Source: Bradyrhizobium sp. WD16 (GTDB lineage: Bacteria > Pseudomonadota > Alphaproteobacteria > Rhizobiales > Xanthobacteraceae). Taken from it: a DNA stretch of 64,000 bases. Position 1 is the stretch's first letter, and each line of letters starts with the position of its first letter. A model generated the notes under the pieces. The model did no database searches and was not told the DNA's origin. It saw only the letters and a list, made by a program, of their open reading frames with translations. The DNA lies in the NCBI RefSeq assembly GCF_024181725.1, contig NZ_CP028908.1:5197501-5261500 (forward strand). Direction: 5' to 3'. The position numbers and the translations under genes were made by a program. Shown piece after piece: positions 1 through 8,193 of the stretch.

Positions 1-45
1 CGCGAGATCACGGTGACTGAAGGCTGACAAAGGCGGACTGCGCAC

Positions 46-798
46 ATGACCGACATGGCGGAACTGAGAAGGCGCAAGGAGCCGCTCAACCTGGCGATCG
101 TGCATGTCGACCCGGACGCCTTCATCGCCAATCTGATGGGCTGGCTGGAAATAACCACCTTCATCTCGGCGCTTCGGCTCGGCGAGGCCCAGATGCCCGC
201 CGACGGCAAGACCCCGTCCCTCTGCGCGGAACAGTTGCTCAAGGGCGGCGTCCACGACGTCGGCAACGACGCGCTGTTCGCTTTCTGCATGACGGCGGCA
301 CTGAAAGCCGACAAGGCCGCCGTCGACAAGGTCGAGGCAGCGCTGGCCGAGAGCATGGGCAAGGAATTCCCCGGGTCCTTTGGCCTGTGGCATTTCCGTG
401 CGGCCATCGACGCGCCGGTGACGCTGGAGGATTTCGTCGGCCAGGCCGGCAAGAAGATGTTGCTGGGCGACGTCCCGCCGCCGCCGCTGCGCGCCAAGGA
501 GAACTGGACAAGCGGACTGCGCTTCTTCGAGAAGGCCCGCAAGTCCAATTTCATTCACGAGATCATGTATCCGCTGGCGAAATGGACGCGCGAGCGCTGG
601 ACCGAGACCTCGGACAAGGGCGTCGCCTTTCTTCATCACATCGAGGACAATGTCCCGGTGCTGCGCGAGGTCCTGGAGGATCCGCGCAACGACCAGGCCT
701 TCATCGCCAATGCGCTGCTCAAGCTCGCCCCCGCGGTCGACATGGAGCTGACCGAGGAATATCAGGGATTTCTCCGCTCACTGGCGCGACGGAATTAG
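46..798 (+). CDS. hypothetical protein, 250 aa
   Basis: I do not recognise this protein. It is soluble-looking, with no signal peptide or obvious transmembrane segment, and is rich in charged and aromatic residues, including a Trp-containing stretch (KWTRERWTE) around residue 180. The ATG follows a purine-rich AAGGCGGA. It reads as a normal coding gene on composition, and nothing else lies in the same stretch. About 190 bp of non-coding DNA separates it from the next gene, so its neighbours do not suggest a role. Confidence 0.6.
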   Translation: MTDMAELRRRKEPLNLAIVHVDPDAFIANLMGWLEITTFISALRLGEAQMPADGKTPSLCAEQLLKGGVHDVGNDALFAFCMTAALKADKAAVDKVEAALAESMGKEFPGSFGLWHFRAAIDAPVTLEDFVGQAGKKMLLGDVPPPPLRAKENWTSGLRFFEKARKSNFIHEIMYPLAKWTRERWTETSDKGVAFLHHIEDNVPVLREVLEDPRNDQAFIANALLKLAPAVDMELTEEYQGFLRSLARRN

Positions 799-992
799 CT
801 CCGGGCGGCGGCCACGCCTCGTCCCCGCAGCCCCGTCGTCATCGCAACCGCACCTCGGCTCTTGCCGCCAGGCAGGCCGCGCTTGGTGGGAAACACCACA
901 GCCGCGAGACAATGACCATGCCTTGAGCTAAGCTCACGGCTGTGGGATCGGTTATCTTCAATTTCCAGTGCCGCCCCGTTCGGTGTTTATCG

Positions 993-2069
993 ATGTGGGA
1001 CATTCGTGCTGTTGTCATCTGCGGACTGATTGCGATGGGTTTTCTCGACACCGCCCGCGCCGATGGCCTGGCCCGGCGGGACTTCGACGTCACGACCGCG
1101 GACGGGGTCGGCATCCGTGTTCGCGAACTGCGGCCCGCCGCCGTCGACGCGGGACGCGAGCCTCTCATTCTGATCCATGGTGCGCGCGTTCCCGGGGTCG
1201 GCAGCTTCGATCTTCCGGTGTCCGGCGGTTCGCTGGCGGCGGATCTTGCCGAGCGCGCCCGACGGATCGTCTACGTCATGGACGCGCGCGGCTACGGCGG
1301 CTCGCAACGACCGGTGGCGCTCGACAGGCCGGCCGACAAGGCGCCTCCGCAGGCACGCGCCTTCGAGGTGGTCCGCGACATCGCCGCGGCGGTGTCGGCC
1401 GCAAAGGCGCAGGCAGGCCAAGGAACGGTCACCCTGCTCGGCTGGGCGACCGGCGGGATGTGGGCGGCCTTTTATGCTTCGCTTCACCCCGAGGACGTCG
1501 GCCACCTGGTGACGCTGAACGCCCTCTACGGCGGCGCAGCGCAGCATTCCCAGCTCGGGCCCGGCTCAGCGGTCAGCGATCCGCACCATCCCGATCGACT
1601 CAACCCGGCGATCGGCGCTTACGGACTCAACGACGCAGCCTCGCTGCTGCCGGGCTGGGACAGGTCGATCCCGATCGCCGACAAGGCCGCGTGGCGGGAC
1701 CCTGCCGTGCTCGCCGCCTATCAGGACGCCGCCCTGGCGAGCGACCCGCAATCGTCGCGCCGCACCCCGCCCGCGTTTCGCGCGCCGATGGGCGCGATCG
1801 AGGACAGCTTCTATCAGGCCGGCGGACGCCGGCTGTTCGATGCGTCCTCGATCACCGCGGCCCTGCTGATCATCCGCTCGGAGCGCGATTTCTGGAGCCG
1901 GCCGGAGGATGCTTCGAGCCTCGCCCATGATGCCGTGCACGCCGCTTCGGTGCGGTTGATCACCCTTGCGAATGCGACCCACTACGTCCACCTCGATCGG
2001 CCCGAACACGGACGCTCGCAGTTGCTGGACGAAATCGTCGCCTTCCTCGCGTCGCGGCCGGCTGGCTAG
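993..2069 (+). CDS. exported alpha/beta-hydrolase-fold protein with altered nucleophile elbow
   Basis: The fold is that of an alpha/beta hydrolase: an oxyanion-loop HG (LILIHGAR), a DARGYGGS strand-turn, a late acid (SERDFW) and a C-terminal His (THYVHLD). The nucleophile elbow, normally G-x-S-x-G, reads G-W-A-T-G, so the usual Ser is Ala with a Thr next to it. I chose ATG 993 because it starts a signal-peptide-like segment ending in TARA; a GTG at 942 would add 17 residues before it. It may be a non-catalytic or Thr-dependent member. The stop codon overlaps the first base of a palindromic repeat. Confidence 0.7.
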   Translation: MWDIRAVVICGLIAMGFLDTARADGLARRDFDVTTADGVGIRVRELRPAAVDAGREPLILIHGARVPGVGSFDLPVSGGSLAADLAERARRIVYVMDARGYGGSQRPVALDRPADKAPPQARAFEVVRDIAAAVSAAKAQAGQGTVTLLGWATGGMWAAFYASLHPEDVGHLVTLNALYGGAAQHSQLGPGSAVSDPHHPDRLNPAIGAYGLNDAASLLPGWDRSIPIADKAAWRDPAVLAAYQDAALASDPQSSRRTPPAFRAPMGAIEDSFYQAGGRRLFDASSITAALLIIRSERDFWSRPEDASSLAHDAVHAASVRLITLANATHYVHLDRPEHGRSQLLDEIVAFLASRPAG

Positions 2070-2137
2070 TGTCCCGTTTCCAGCGTTCGTATTCGATTGC
2101 GGCAGGCGCTAGTGCGAACGTTGAAACAAAGGGACAC
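2069..2137. repeat. dispersed palindromic repeat, copy 1 (full length)
   Basis: This is a 69-bp imperfect hairpin. The outer arms are GTGTCCC and GGGACAC; the inner arms are CGTTCG and CGAACG, next to TTTC/GAAAC. It fills the gap between convergent genes and may act as a bidirectional terminator. Its left arm and loop (ATTGCGGCAGGCGCT) recur at 13245-13296 with only a few changes, and shorter relatives lie at 10184, 20429 and 27181. Confidence 0.7.
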
Positions 2138-2174
2138 CGCACGAGCGCCCGACCTGCGCCGCTGGGCGACGAAC

Positions 2175-2789
2175 TCAGGCCAGCAACGCCGCCACGCGCT
2201 GCGCCGCGCTGGCTTGACCTGCGGCCTTGGCCTCCGCCCCCATGTTCTGGCCCTCGACGGCAACGACTTCGAGATCGGTGATGCCGAGGAAGCCGAGCAC
2301 GCCGCGTAGATAGGTGTCCTGGAAATTGAGACCCGCCATGGGCCCCTCGCTGTAAATCCCACCTCGACTGGCGATGACATAAGCCTTCTTGCCGGTGACA
2401 AGTCCCTCGACGCCACCTTCGGGCAGGTAACGAAAAGTCCGGCCGGCAATGGCGATCGCATCGATCCAACTCTTGAGCGCCGAGGACACGGAAAAGTTGT
2501 ACATCGGGGCGCCGATCACGATGACGTCAGCAGCAAGCAGTTCCGTGATCAGCTCGTCGGAGATCGCCGCCGCCTGCTCTTCGCTGCTGCGCTCCGCCGC
2601 CGGCTTGGCTGCCCCGGACAACAGCGCCACGCCGAGATGGGGCGGCGGATTGGCTGCCAGATCGCGATGCGCGACCGTGGTCTCAGGGTGCTTTGCCACC
2701 CATTTGGCGATGAATTTTGCCGTTATTTCCCGCGACGCGGACGCGGCTTGCGGAAGGATGCTGCTTTCGACAACCAGAAGTTTGGCCAT
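2175..2789 (-). CDS. azoR: FMN-dependent NADH-azoreductase
   Basis: A 204-aa flavodoxin-fold reductase that uses FMN and NADH for two-electron reduction of quinones and azo bonds in the cytosol. The N-terminus (LLVVESSILPQAASAS) is the FMN phosphate loop; APMYNFSVSS (about residues 95-105) and ASRGGIYSEGP (about 145) are family motifs. The length matches AzoR/AcpD proteins. It is divergent from a LysR gene 97 bp away, the usual layout for a locally regulated quinone-stress reductase. The start is supported by the motif beginning right after MAK. Confidence 0.93.
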   Translation of the reverse strand: MAKLLVVESSILPQAASASREITAKFIAKWVAKHPETTVAHRDLAANPPPHLGVALLSGAAKPAAERSSEEQAAAISDELITELLAADVIVIGAPMYNFSVSSALKSWIDAIAIAGRTFRYLPEGGVEGLVTGKKAYVIASRGGIYSEGPMAGLNFQDTYLRGVLGFLGITDLEVVAVEGQNMGAEAKAAGQASAAQRVAALLA

Positions 2790-2802
2790 GTTTCTGCTCC
2801 AA

Positions 2803-2878
2803 ATGACATACGGTCATTAGGGGCATGACAATTCATCTGCGGAAGCGATAAAATTCTGCATACCTCCATCTAGAGAAT
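2803..2878. promoter_or_regulatory. candidate LysR operators in azoR-lysR divergent region
   Basis: Two short dyads lie in the 97-bp gap. ATGACATACGGTCAT (2803-2817) is a T-N11-A-style box next to the azoR start. ATTCT and AGAAT arms at 2853-2857 and 2874-2878 lie just before the LysR start. Binding by the neighbouring LysR protein is inferred. Confidence 0.4.
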
Positions 2879-2886
2879 AGATAGCC

Positions 2887-3807
2887 ATGCTGGACACGCT
2901 CACGATCAATCAGCTGCGTACCTTCGTCGCCGTCTGTGACGAAGCGAGCTTCTCCAAGGCATCACGTCGCCTGATGCGGGCGCAGTCGGCCATCAGCCAT
3001 TCCATTGCCGCTCTTGAAGCGGCATTGGGCGTGGCGCTGTTCTCCCGCGAGGGACATAAGCCCGTGCTGACGACGGCCGGCCGCCTCCTGCTGGCCGATG
3101 CGCGCGCAGTCATCGCCAATACCGAGGAACTCAAGAACCGCGCCCGATCCATCGCGACGACGGGGGTGTCCGAACTCGTCGTCGGCGTCGACCCGCATTT
3201 TCCGCGCGGCCCGCTGGTGAAGGGCCTGACCGAACTCAAGGCCGAAGCGCCGCTGCTTCAAGTCAAGCTGTTCAGCCAGATGTCCAGTAAGAGCGAAACC
3301 CTGGTACTGGATGGACGGTGTACGATCGCGCTCGTCATGGCCGCGAGCGAGGTGCTCGACGCCGGCGCGCTGGAGCGGCGACATGTCTGCGACGTGCCGT
3401 TCGTCACCGTCTGCGCCCCAGATCACCCGCTTTCCGGCCAGGCGGCGCCTGTGTGTGCCGTCGAGCTGCAGCGCCACACCCAACTGGTGATCACCGATCA
3501 CCACACCGACCGCCATGGCCTCAGCACCTGCGCCATCGGCGAACGGACCTGGTTCGTCGCCGATCTTGCAGCGGCGCGCGACTTCGTGCTGGCGGGGCTC
3601 GGCTGGGCTCATATGCCGCTGGAGAACGTTGCAGCCGACATCGCCAATGGGAATCTGCATCAGCTTCACGTCGGCCCCATCGGCGGTCGCCATGTGCCGA
3701 TGGCTTTCGAAATGTCGTCGCTCCGCGGCCGACGCTATTCGGAGAGCGAAGAGCTCTTTCTGGAGAAGCTGCGGCGCCCCGACGCCGGTCTGACGGCTGC
3801 CGCTTAG
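2887..3807 (+). CDS. LysR-family transcriptional regulator
   Basis: A 306-aa LysR regulator. The N-terminal winged helix-turn-helix covers about residues 4-65 (QLRTFVAVCDEASFSKAS, then AQSAISHSIAALE); a periplasmic-binding-like effector domain fills the rest. It is divergent from azoR and probably controls it, sensing a quinone- or azo-type compound. That effector is a guess from the neighbour; the DNA-binding family is clear. Eighteen bases separate it from the next gene on the same strand, so the two may be cotranscribed. Confidence 0.92.
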   Translation: MLDTLTINQLRTFVAVCDEASFSKASRRLMRAQSAISHSIAALEAALGVALFSREGHKPVLTTAGRLLLADARAVIANTEELKNRARSIATTGVSELVVGVDPHFPRGPLVKGLTELKAEAPLLQVKLFSQMSSKSETLVLDGRCTIALVMAASEVLDAGALERRHVCDVPFVTVCAPDHPLSGQAAPVCAVELQRHTQLVITDHHTDRHGLSTCAIGERTWFVADLAAARDFVLAGLGWAHMPLENVAADIANGNLHQLHVGPIGGRHVPMAFEMSSLRGRRYSESEELFLEKLRRPDAGLTAAA

Positions 3808-3824
3808 CCCACCCGCTCGAACAG

Positions 3825-4448
3825 ATGGACAGCGCGATGGCAAACCCAAGACGCCCGGTTCTCATCTCGATCGATATGCAGCGTGCTTTCGACCTCCCCG
3901 GCCGACCGCGGCGATGGAACCCCGATCTCGACCGCAACGGCCTCGCCCTGCTCGCCGCCTGGCGGGCGCGCGGCTGGCCGATCATTCATGTCCGCAATGA
4001 TTCCCCCGATCCGGCGTCGTGGTTTCACCCTGACCATCCCGGTCACGGCTTCCGGCCCGGATTTCAGCCCGTGCAGCGAGAGGATCTCGTCGCCAAGACT
4101 GTCAATTCGGCCTTCATCCGCACCGATCTCGACCTGCGCCTCCGTCGCCTCGATCCGGCGAGCCTCGTCATCTTCGGCATGCGCACCGACATGTGCGTGT
4201 CCTCGACCGCTCGATGCGGATCCAACATCGGTTGGCGCGTCACGGTGGTGGCAGACGCCTGCGATTGCTGCGACCTGCCCGATCCCTTCGGTGGCGCAAC
4301 GATCCGCGCAGAGGATGCCCATCGCGTGCATCTGGCCACCCTTGCGGATGAGTTCTCCGAGGTCGTGACCACCAAGGCGGCCTCGCCCTGCTCGCTGCCC
4401 GAAGGCGAGCCGATCCGGCAGGAAAGATTCCCGGCCCGCGCCTCTTGA
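3825..4448 (+). CDS. isochorismatase-family cysteine hydrolase
   Basis: A 207-aa hydrolase of the isochorismatase/nicotinamidase superfamily. The triad is visible as Asp in LISIDMQRAFD, Lys in KTVNSAF and Cys in GMRTDMCVSST. The open frame extends far upstream inside the LysR gene, but the family alignment begins only at MDSAMANPRRPVLISID, so ATG 3825 (or 3837) is the likely start. Substrate unknown; amide or vinyl-ether hydrolysis is typical. It follows the LysR gene closely. Confidence 0.85.
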   Translation: MDSAMANPRRPVLISIDMQRAFDLPGRPRRWNPDLDRNGLALLAAWRARGWPIIHVRNDSPDPASWFHPDHPGHGFRPGFQPVQREDLVAKTVNSAFIRTDLDLRLRRLDPASLVIFGMRTDMCVSSTARCGSNIGWRVTVVADACDCCDLPDPFGGATIRAEDAHRVHLATLADEFSEVVTTKAASPCSLPEGEPIRQERFPARAS

Positions 4449-4497
4449 CCTTACCGCTAGCGGCAAGGTCGTACAACGCGCCCCGAGAACGCAGCAC

Positions 4498-4950
4498 ATG
4501 ATGATCCAGGAAGCAGCCCGCCGTCTCGGCGTCAGCGCCCGCACCTTGCGCCACTACGAGGCGGCGGGCCTCATCCGCCCTGCCCGCCTTGCCAACGGCT
4601 ATCGCAACCTGTCGGATGCCGATCTGCGCACCGCCGAATGGATCCGCGGCCTCGTCGCCGCCGGCTTTTCCTTGCGCGAATTGCGGGCGCTCAGTGCGGC
4701 GCTCGACCAAGGCCGCGATCGTCCGACCTGTGTCGCGGCGCTGCGCGATAAGCTCGACCAGATCGACCGCCTCGCCGAGCGGCTGCAACAGCGCCGCCAG
4801 GCCGTCATCAAACGGCTCGCCGTCCAGGAACGGATGGCCCGAGACGCAGCTCCCCGACCGCAGGAGGTCTCCAACCATGAAGGTTCTCAACATTCTGGTG
4901 CGGCGCTATCTGCCGCTCGACCGCTTCGACGACGCCGTCGCCTTCCATGA
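4498..4950 (+). CDS. MerR-family transcriptional regulator
   Basis: A 150-aa MerR regulator. The N-terminal winged helix reads IQEAARRLGVSARTLRHYEAAGLIRPAR, followed by a C-terminal coiled coil (LRDKLDQIDRLAERLQQRR). A single Cys (RPTCVAAL) lies before the dimerisation helix. The C-terminal 24 residues overlap the start of the following VOC gene, which suggests coupled translation and that the VOC protein may be a target. Confidence 0.88.
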   Translation: MMIQEAARRLGVSARTLRHYEAAGLIRPARLANGYRNLSDADLRTAEWIRGLVAAGFSLRELRALSAALDQGRDRPTCVAALRDKLDQIDRLAERLQQRRQAVIKRLAVQERMARDAAPRPQEVSNHEGSQHSGAALSAARPLRRRRRLP

Positions 4951-5293
4951 GCGGCTGATCGGCCAGAAAGCCCGTCTCAGGTTCGACTACCCACAATATC
5001 AGCTCAAGCTGGCGGGGGTGGCCTCGATCCTGTTCATCGCCGGCACCGAGCAGAGCCTTGCCCCTTTCACCGCGACCCATGCCACCTTCCTGGTCGACGA
5101 TATCGAAGCCTTCACGGCCCACCTGCCCACGGTCGGCGCCGAGGTGCTCGAACCGCCGAAACCGGTGCCAACCGGCTGGAACATGCTGGCGCGCCATCCC
5201 GACGGCATGCTCGTCGAATATGTCGAGCACCGCCAGAAGCATCCGGCGGATGTGCTGCCCGACGCCGACGGACCCGAGCGGATTTTTTCCTGA
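4877..5293 (+). CDS. VOC-superfamily (glyoxalase/bleomycin resistance-like) protein
   Basis: A 138-aa vicinal-oxygen-chelate protein with the paired beta-alpha-beta-beta-beta layout: YLPLDRFDDAVAFHERLIG in the first half, ATFLVDDIEAFTAHL and HPDGMLVEYVEH in the second. The C-terminal Glu (LVEYVEH) is a usual metal ligand. The start is fixed by a strong AGGAGG-type site ahead of ATG 4877, inside the upstream MerR gene. Its substrate cannot be told; related proteins include glyoxalases, dioxygenases and drug-binding proteins. Confidence 0.82.
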   Translation: MKVLNILVRRYLPLDRFDDAVAFHERLIGQKARLRFDYPQYQLKLAGVASILFIAGTEQSLAPFTATHATFLVDDIEAFTAHLPTVGAEVLEPPKPVPTGWNMLARHPDGMLVEYVEHRQKHPADVLPDADGPERIFS

Positions 5294-5374
5294 GACTGGA
5301 CGGATGCCTCACCGTGGGAGTAAAAAATTGCCACCCTTGGCTGCGCCGACCGACCACGAGACGAGGAGATCGAC

Positions 5375-5752
5375 GTGCCCGTCGTGAATAAGGTGACGCT
5401 CTCGGAGGCCTTCGCCCGATTCGACGAAACCTGGAGCCCACGCGTCGGCGGCGATATCAACGATTTCCAGATCAAGCTGGCAAAGCTCGAAGGCGCCTTC
5501 CATTGGCACCATCACGATGAGGAGGACGAGCTCTTTCTGGTGGTGTCCGGCAGCTTGCGCATGCGGCTTCGCAAACAGGATGGCGGCGACGTCGTGCTCG
5601 GCCCCGGCGAATACATCATCGTGCCGCGCGGCATCGAACACTGCCCGACGGCCGAACCCACCTGCCAGGTGGTTCTGTTCGAGCGAAATACCACGCTCAA
5701 CACCGGCAACGTCGAGAATGACCGCACGGTTCGCGAGCTCGCCAGGCTGTAA
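5375..5752 (+). CDS. cupin-domain protein
   Basis: A 125-aa single-cupin protein. Motif 1 reads WHHHDEEDELFLVVSG (metal-binding His/Glu, about residues 47-62); motif 2 reads PGEYIIVPRGIEHCP. The start is GTG at 5375, preceded by GAGGAGA at good spacing. Cupins of this size are often mannose-isomerase-like metal-binding enzymes or small-molecule binders. It lies 82 bp after the VOC gene on the same strand and may belong to that cassette. Confidence 0.87.
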   Translation: MPVVNKVTLSEAFARFDETWSPRVGGDINDFQIKLAKLEGAFHWHHHDEEDELFLVVSGSLRMRLRKQDGGDVVLGPGEYIIVPRGIEHCPTAEPTCQVVLFERNTTLNTGNVENDRTVRELARL

Positions 5753-5775
5753 GTCGTTGCCTGATGCTCGCTTAA

Positions 5776-5801
5776 GCCGCAGCCATCATTGCGGCTGCGG
5801 C
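5776..5801. terminator. hairpin between convergent genes
   Basis: A perfect 9-bp GC-rich stem (GCCGCAGCC / GGCTGCGGC) with an 8-base loop lies between the convergent cupin and DUF6157 genes. It lacks a T-run, so intrinsic termination is only possible. Confidence 0.45.
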
Positions 5802-5809
5802 CCATTCAC

Positions 5810-6211
5810 TCAGGCGCGCCGAGAACGCATGCCACGAGTTTTTTCGATCTTCGGATTGTCGGCCATCCGCCGATAGCGTTCGGACCCGCAGTCGACGAGA
5901 GCGACCCTGCTGTTGGCGTCGTGGTGCAATCCCCAGCCGTAGGATTTCACAAGGGGTGATGCCCGCAGGCAGGCCTGAGGCTTCGAGAACAATGCCTTCC
6001 TGAGGTCATCGAGCTTGCTGTCCGGCACGTCCTTGCGCCGAGCCTCGACCGCAAGCAGCAGCTGGTCGCTCGTCAATTTGTAAGGTGACGCCTGCAAGAG
6101 CTCGTATTGAATCGCCGCAACCGTCCCCATCCTGGACGGCACAGTCCCTGCCGCCACCGGACAATCGGGCGAGACCATGATCAGGACGTTGGTGTAGTTG
6201 GTCGAATGCAT
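5810..6211 (-). CDS. DUF6157 family protein
   Basis: A 133-aa protein with the family's N-terminal pattern MHSTNYTNVLIMVSPDCPV and a C-terminal LVKSYGWGLHHDANSRVAL. These small cytosolic proteins have no established function. The length is normal and no signal peptide is present. It stands alone, convergent with the cupin gene. Confidence 0.85.
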   Translation of the reverse strand: MHSTNYTNVLIMVSPDCPVAAGTVPSRMGTVAAIQYELLQASPYKLTSDQLLLAVEARRKDVPDSKLDDLRKALFSKPQACLRASPLVKSYGWGLHHDANSRVALVDCGSERYRRMADNPKIEKTRGMRSRRA

Positions 6212-6296
6212 CGGGTTCCTCGACGTTTGCGAGGCAAGCTATCGCGGGCCTGGCACCGCCGCAACGAACTCCAGGACGGATCGTACCGTCAGGACG

Positions 6297-7490
6297 TCAG
6301 GCGGCGTCGCCTCCACCAGCAAAAGCAGCGCCAGCCGTTCGGCGGCTGGCTGCGAGATCGATCAGGCTGATCACGCCGCCAATGGCGACCACCGCGCCGA
6401 GGAGGCCGCTCACCGCGACGACCGCTCCCTCGCCGGTCCACAACGCCACGATCGGCATCAAAACCAGGAGGACGCCGTTGTTCATCGTCTCGGAGCTCGC
6501 CAAGACGAAGCCGGCATCGGCGCCGCCGCGGCTGGCTTGAATCGCCGTATTGGCGGGCGCGGCCAGCCCGCAGCCGAAACCCCAAAGCCCGAGCAGCACC
6601 AGCGAAAGACCGAATGGCAGGAAGACGCCGAGAAACGCGACCTCGGTGACGAGGATCAGGCCGATGGCCGGCGGCAGGATGGTCTGCGGATTTCCCAGGC
6701 GACCGATCAACAGATTGCCGACGGCCAATCCGGCGCCGAAGACCGCAACCGCGACGCCGACCGCGCCGGTGCCGAGGCCAAAGCGCGCGCGCAGCACCTC
6801 GCCGGAGATCAGGAAGCCCGCAATCGCAGCGCCGAGCCATGCCCCCTTGCAGAGATTGGGCCGCAGCACCGCGCCTTCGGCAAGGTGCGCTGCTGACGCG
6901 CTCAACGAACCACGCGCCCCCGGTCTCGAGCGCGGCAGGACGACGAAGGCGAGAGCGCACACCGCGAGGCAGCCGAGGCTGACCGCGAGGAACGGCGCGC
7001 GCCAGCCGTACAACTCGGTCAGGAGGCCGGCAATGGTCGGCCCGGAGGTGACGCCCAGCGTCAGGCCGAACAGCACGAGCCCCATCGCCCCCGCCTGCTT
7101 GTCTTCGGGCACGGTCTCGCTGATGAGTGCGAAGGCGGTCGGCGTCAGCGCCGCGCCGGCAACGCCGCCGAGAACCCGGAAAGCAACGGCGAAAGAAATG
7201 TCGGGCGCGATGGTGAGAACGAGCGCATCGGCAGCGAACAGCAGCAGGGCCGGCAGCAGCAGCCGGCGCCGCCCGAACCGGTCGCTCAGGAGGCCGACGA
7301 ACGGCGCCAGTGCGGCGTAGGACAGGGCGTAGCCCGAAACAAGCCAGGCGGCGCTCGACACCGGCACCTTGAACGCCTCAGCCAGCGGCGCCAGCATCGG
7401 CGCCAGCATGAATTCAACTGTACCGACCAGATAGACGGCGAGCGCCAGCGTGGCGAGCAGAGTGGATTGGCGGTGACTTGTGGTCGGCAT
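6297..7490 (-). CDS. MFS efflux transporter, MerR-linked (copy 1)
   Basis: A 397-aa, twelve-helix major facilitator transporter of the AraJ/DHA1 drug-proton antiporter type. The loop-2 signature is LLSDRFGRRRLLLPAL (about residues 65-80), and SETVPEDKQAGAMGLVLFG lies between helices 4 and 5. It sits in the inner membrane and probably exports a small toxic compound. The start lies inside the upstream MerR gene (77-nt overlap), which implies coupled translation. A close paralogue with the same overlap lies at 57494-58681. Confidence 0.9.
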   Translation of the reverse strand: MPTTSHRQSTLLATLALAVYLVGTVEFMLAPMLAPLAEAFKVPVSSAAWLVSGYALSYAALAPFVGLLSDRFGRRRLLLPALLLFAADALVLTIAPDISFAVAFRVLGGVAGAALTPTAFALISETVPEDKQAGAMGLVLFGLTLGVTSGPTIAGLLTELYGWRAPFLAVSLGCLAVCALAFVVLPRSRPGARGSLSASAAHLAEGAVLRPNLCKGAWLGAAIAGFLISGEVLRARFGLGTGAVGVAVAVFGAGLAVGNLLIGRLGNPQTILPPAIGLILVTEVAFLGVFLPFGLSLVLLGLWGFGCGLAAPANTAIQASRGGADAGFVLASSETMNNGVLLVLMPIVALWTGEGAVVAVSGLLGAVVAIGGVISLIDLAASRRTAGAAFAGGGDAA

Positions 7491-7869
7491 GGGGCAGCGT
7501 CTCCGGCGCAGATGGGTCCTGTCCGGATGCCGCCAACAAGGTGTCGAGCAGCTTGTCCCGTCGACTTTCCAGGTCGGCGATCTGGCGCTCGATCTCGGTC
7601 AGCTTCTTGCGATGGGCGCTGGCGACGCTTTCGCAGGCGGTGACCTTGGCGGGGTCGTCGACGATGCAAGCGAGAAAGGTCGCGATCTCGGCGGTGGTGA
7701 ATCCGAGCCGGATCATCCGGCCGATCCGGCGCACCAGCAGCACCGCATCGGCATCGAACTCGCGATAGCCATTGGCGCCCCGGGTGGAGCTGAGCAACCC
7801 GACTTTCTCGTAATGGCGGATCGCGCGCACGCTCGTTCCCGCCGCTCTTGCTACATCTCCGATCTTCAT
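7414..7869 (-). CDS. MerR-family regulator of the MFS gene (copy 1)
   Basis: A 151-aa MerR protein. The DNA-binding winged helix reads MKIGDVARAAGTSVRAIRHYEKVGLL, followed by a coiled coil (KKLTEIERQIADLESRRDKL). Cysteines in FLACIVDDPAKVTACES recall the effector loop of redox- or metal-sensing MerR proteins. It leads a two-gene operon with the MFS exporter and is preceded by a canonical MerR promoter. It is nearly identical in pattern to the protein at 57112-57570. Confidence 0.92.
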   Translation of the reverse strand: MKIGDVARAAGTSVRAIRHYEKVGLLSSTRGANGYREFDADAVLLVRRIGRMIRLGFTTAEIATFLACIVDDPAKVTACESVASAHRKKLTEIERQIADLESRRDKLLDTLLAASGQDPSAPETLPHADHKSPPIHSARHAGARRLSGRYS

Positions 7870-7889
7870 CCGAACTCCTTAAGCTCCCA

Positions 7890-7921
7890 AGCTTACCCCC
7901 TGACATCAATGTCAGGGTCAA
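7890..7921 (-). promoter_or_regulatory. MerR-type promoter and operator (copy 1)
   Basis: Read on the minus strand: -35 TTGACC, a 19-bp spacer and -10 TAAGCT. The over-long spacer contains the perfect dyad CCCTGACATTGATGTCAGGG. This is the classic MerR arrangement, where the activator untwists an over-spaced promoter. The same 20-mer stands before the second MerR-MFS pair at 57067-57086. Confidence 0.85.
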
Positions 7922-8193
7922 GCGTCAGAATGGGCAACTTAGGTCCGGCGGGCAATTCCCGAGGCCGTGATGGCCGACGCAGATCACACGATCGGCGGCC
8001 GCGTCCGCCGGCGCGAAGCAATGGACGCCGATCGCCACGCCCTTGGCGCAACCGATGGCGCCGAGACAAGCGGCCGGATCGACGAAGCGCGACCCACCGC
8101 CGCGAAACCGTCGCGGCCGGAATCTGGCGGGTCGACGGCTTCGGACGGAGGCCCTGCCGGAGACGGCAGGGCCAGCGTATGCGGCGTTGCCGA

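Noticed and set aside
6198-7320. Plus-strand open frames across 6.2-7.3 kb
   Set aside because: They are antisense to the MFS transporter, whose membrane helices and loop motifs are clear.
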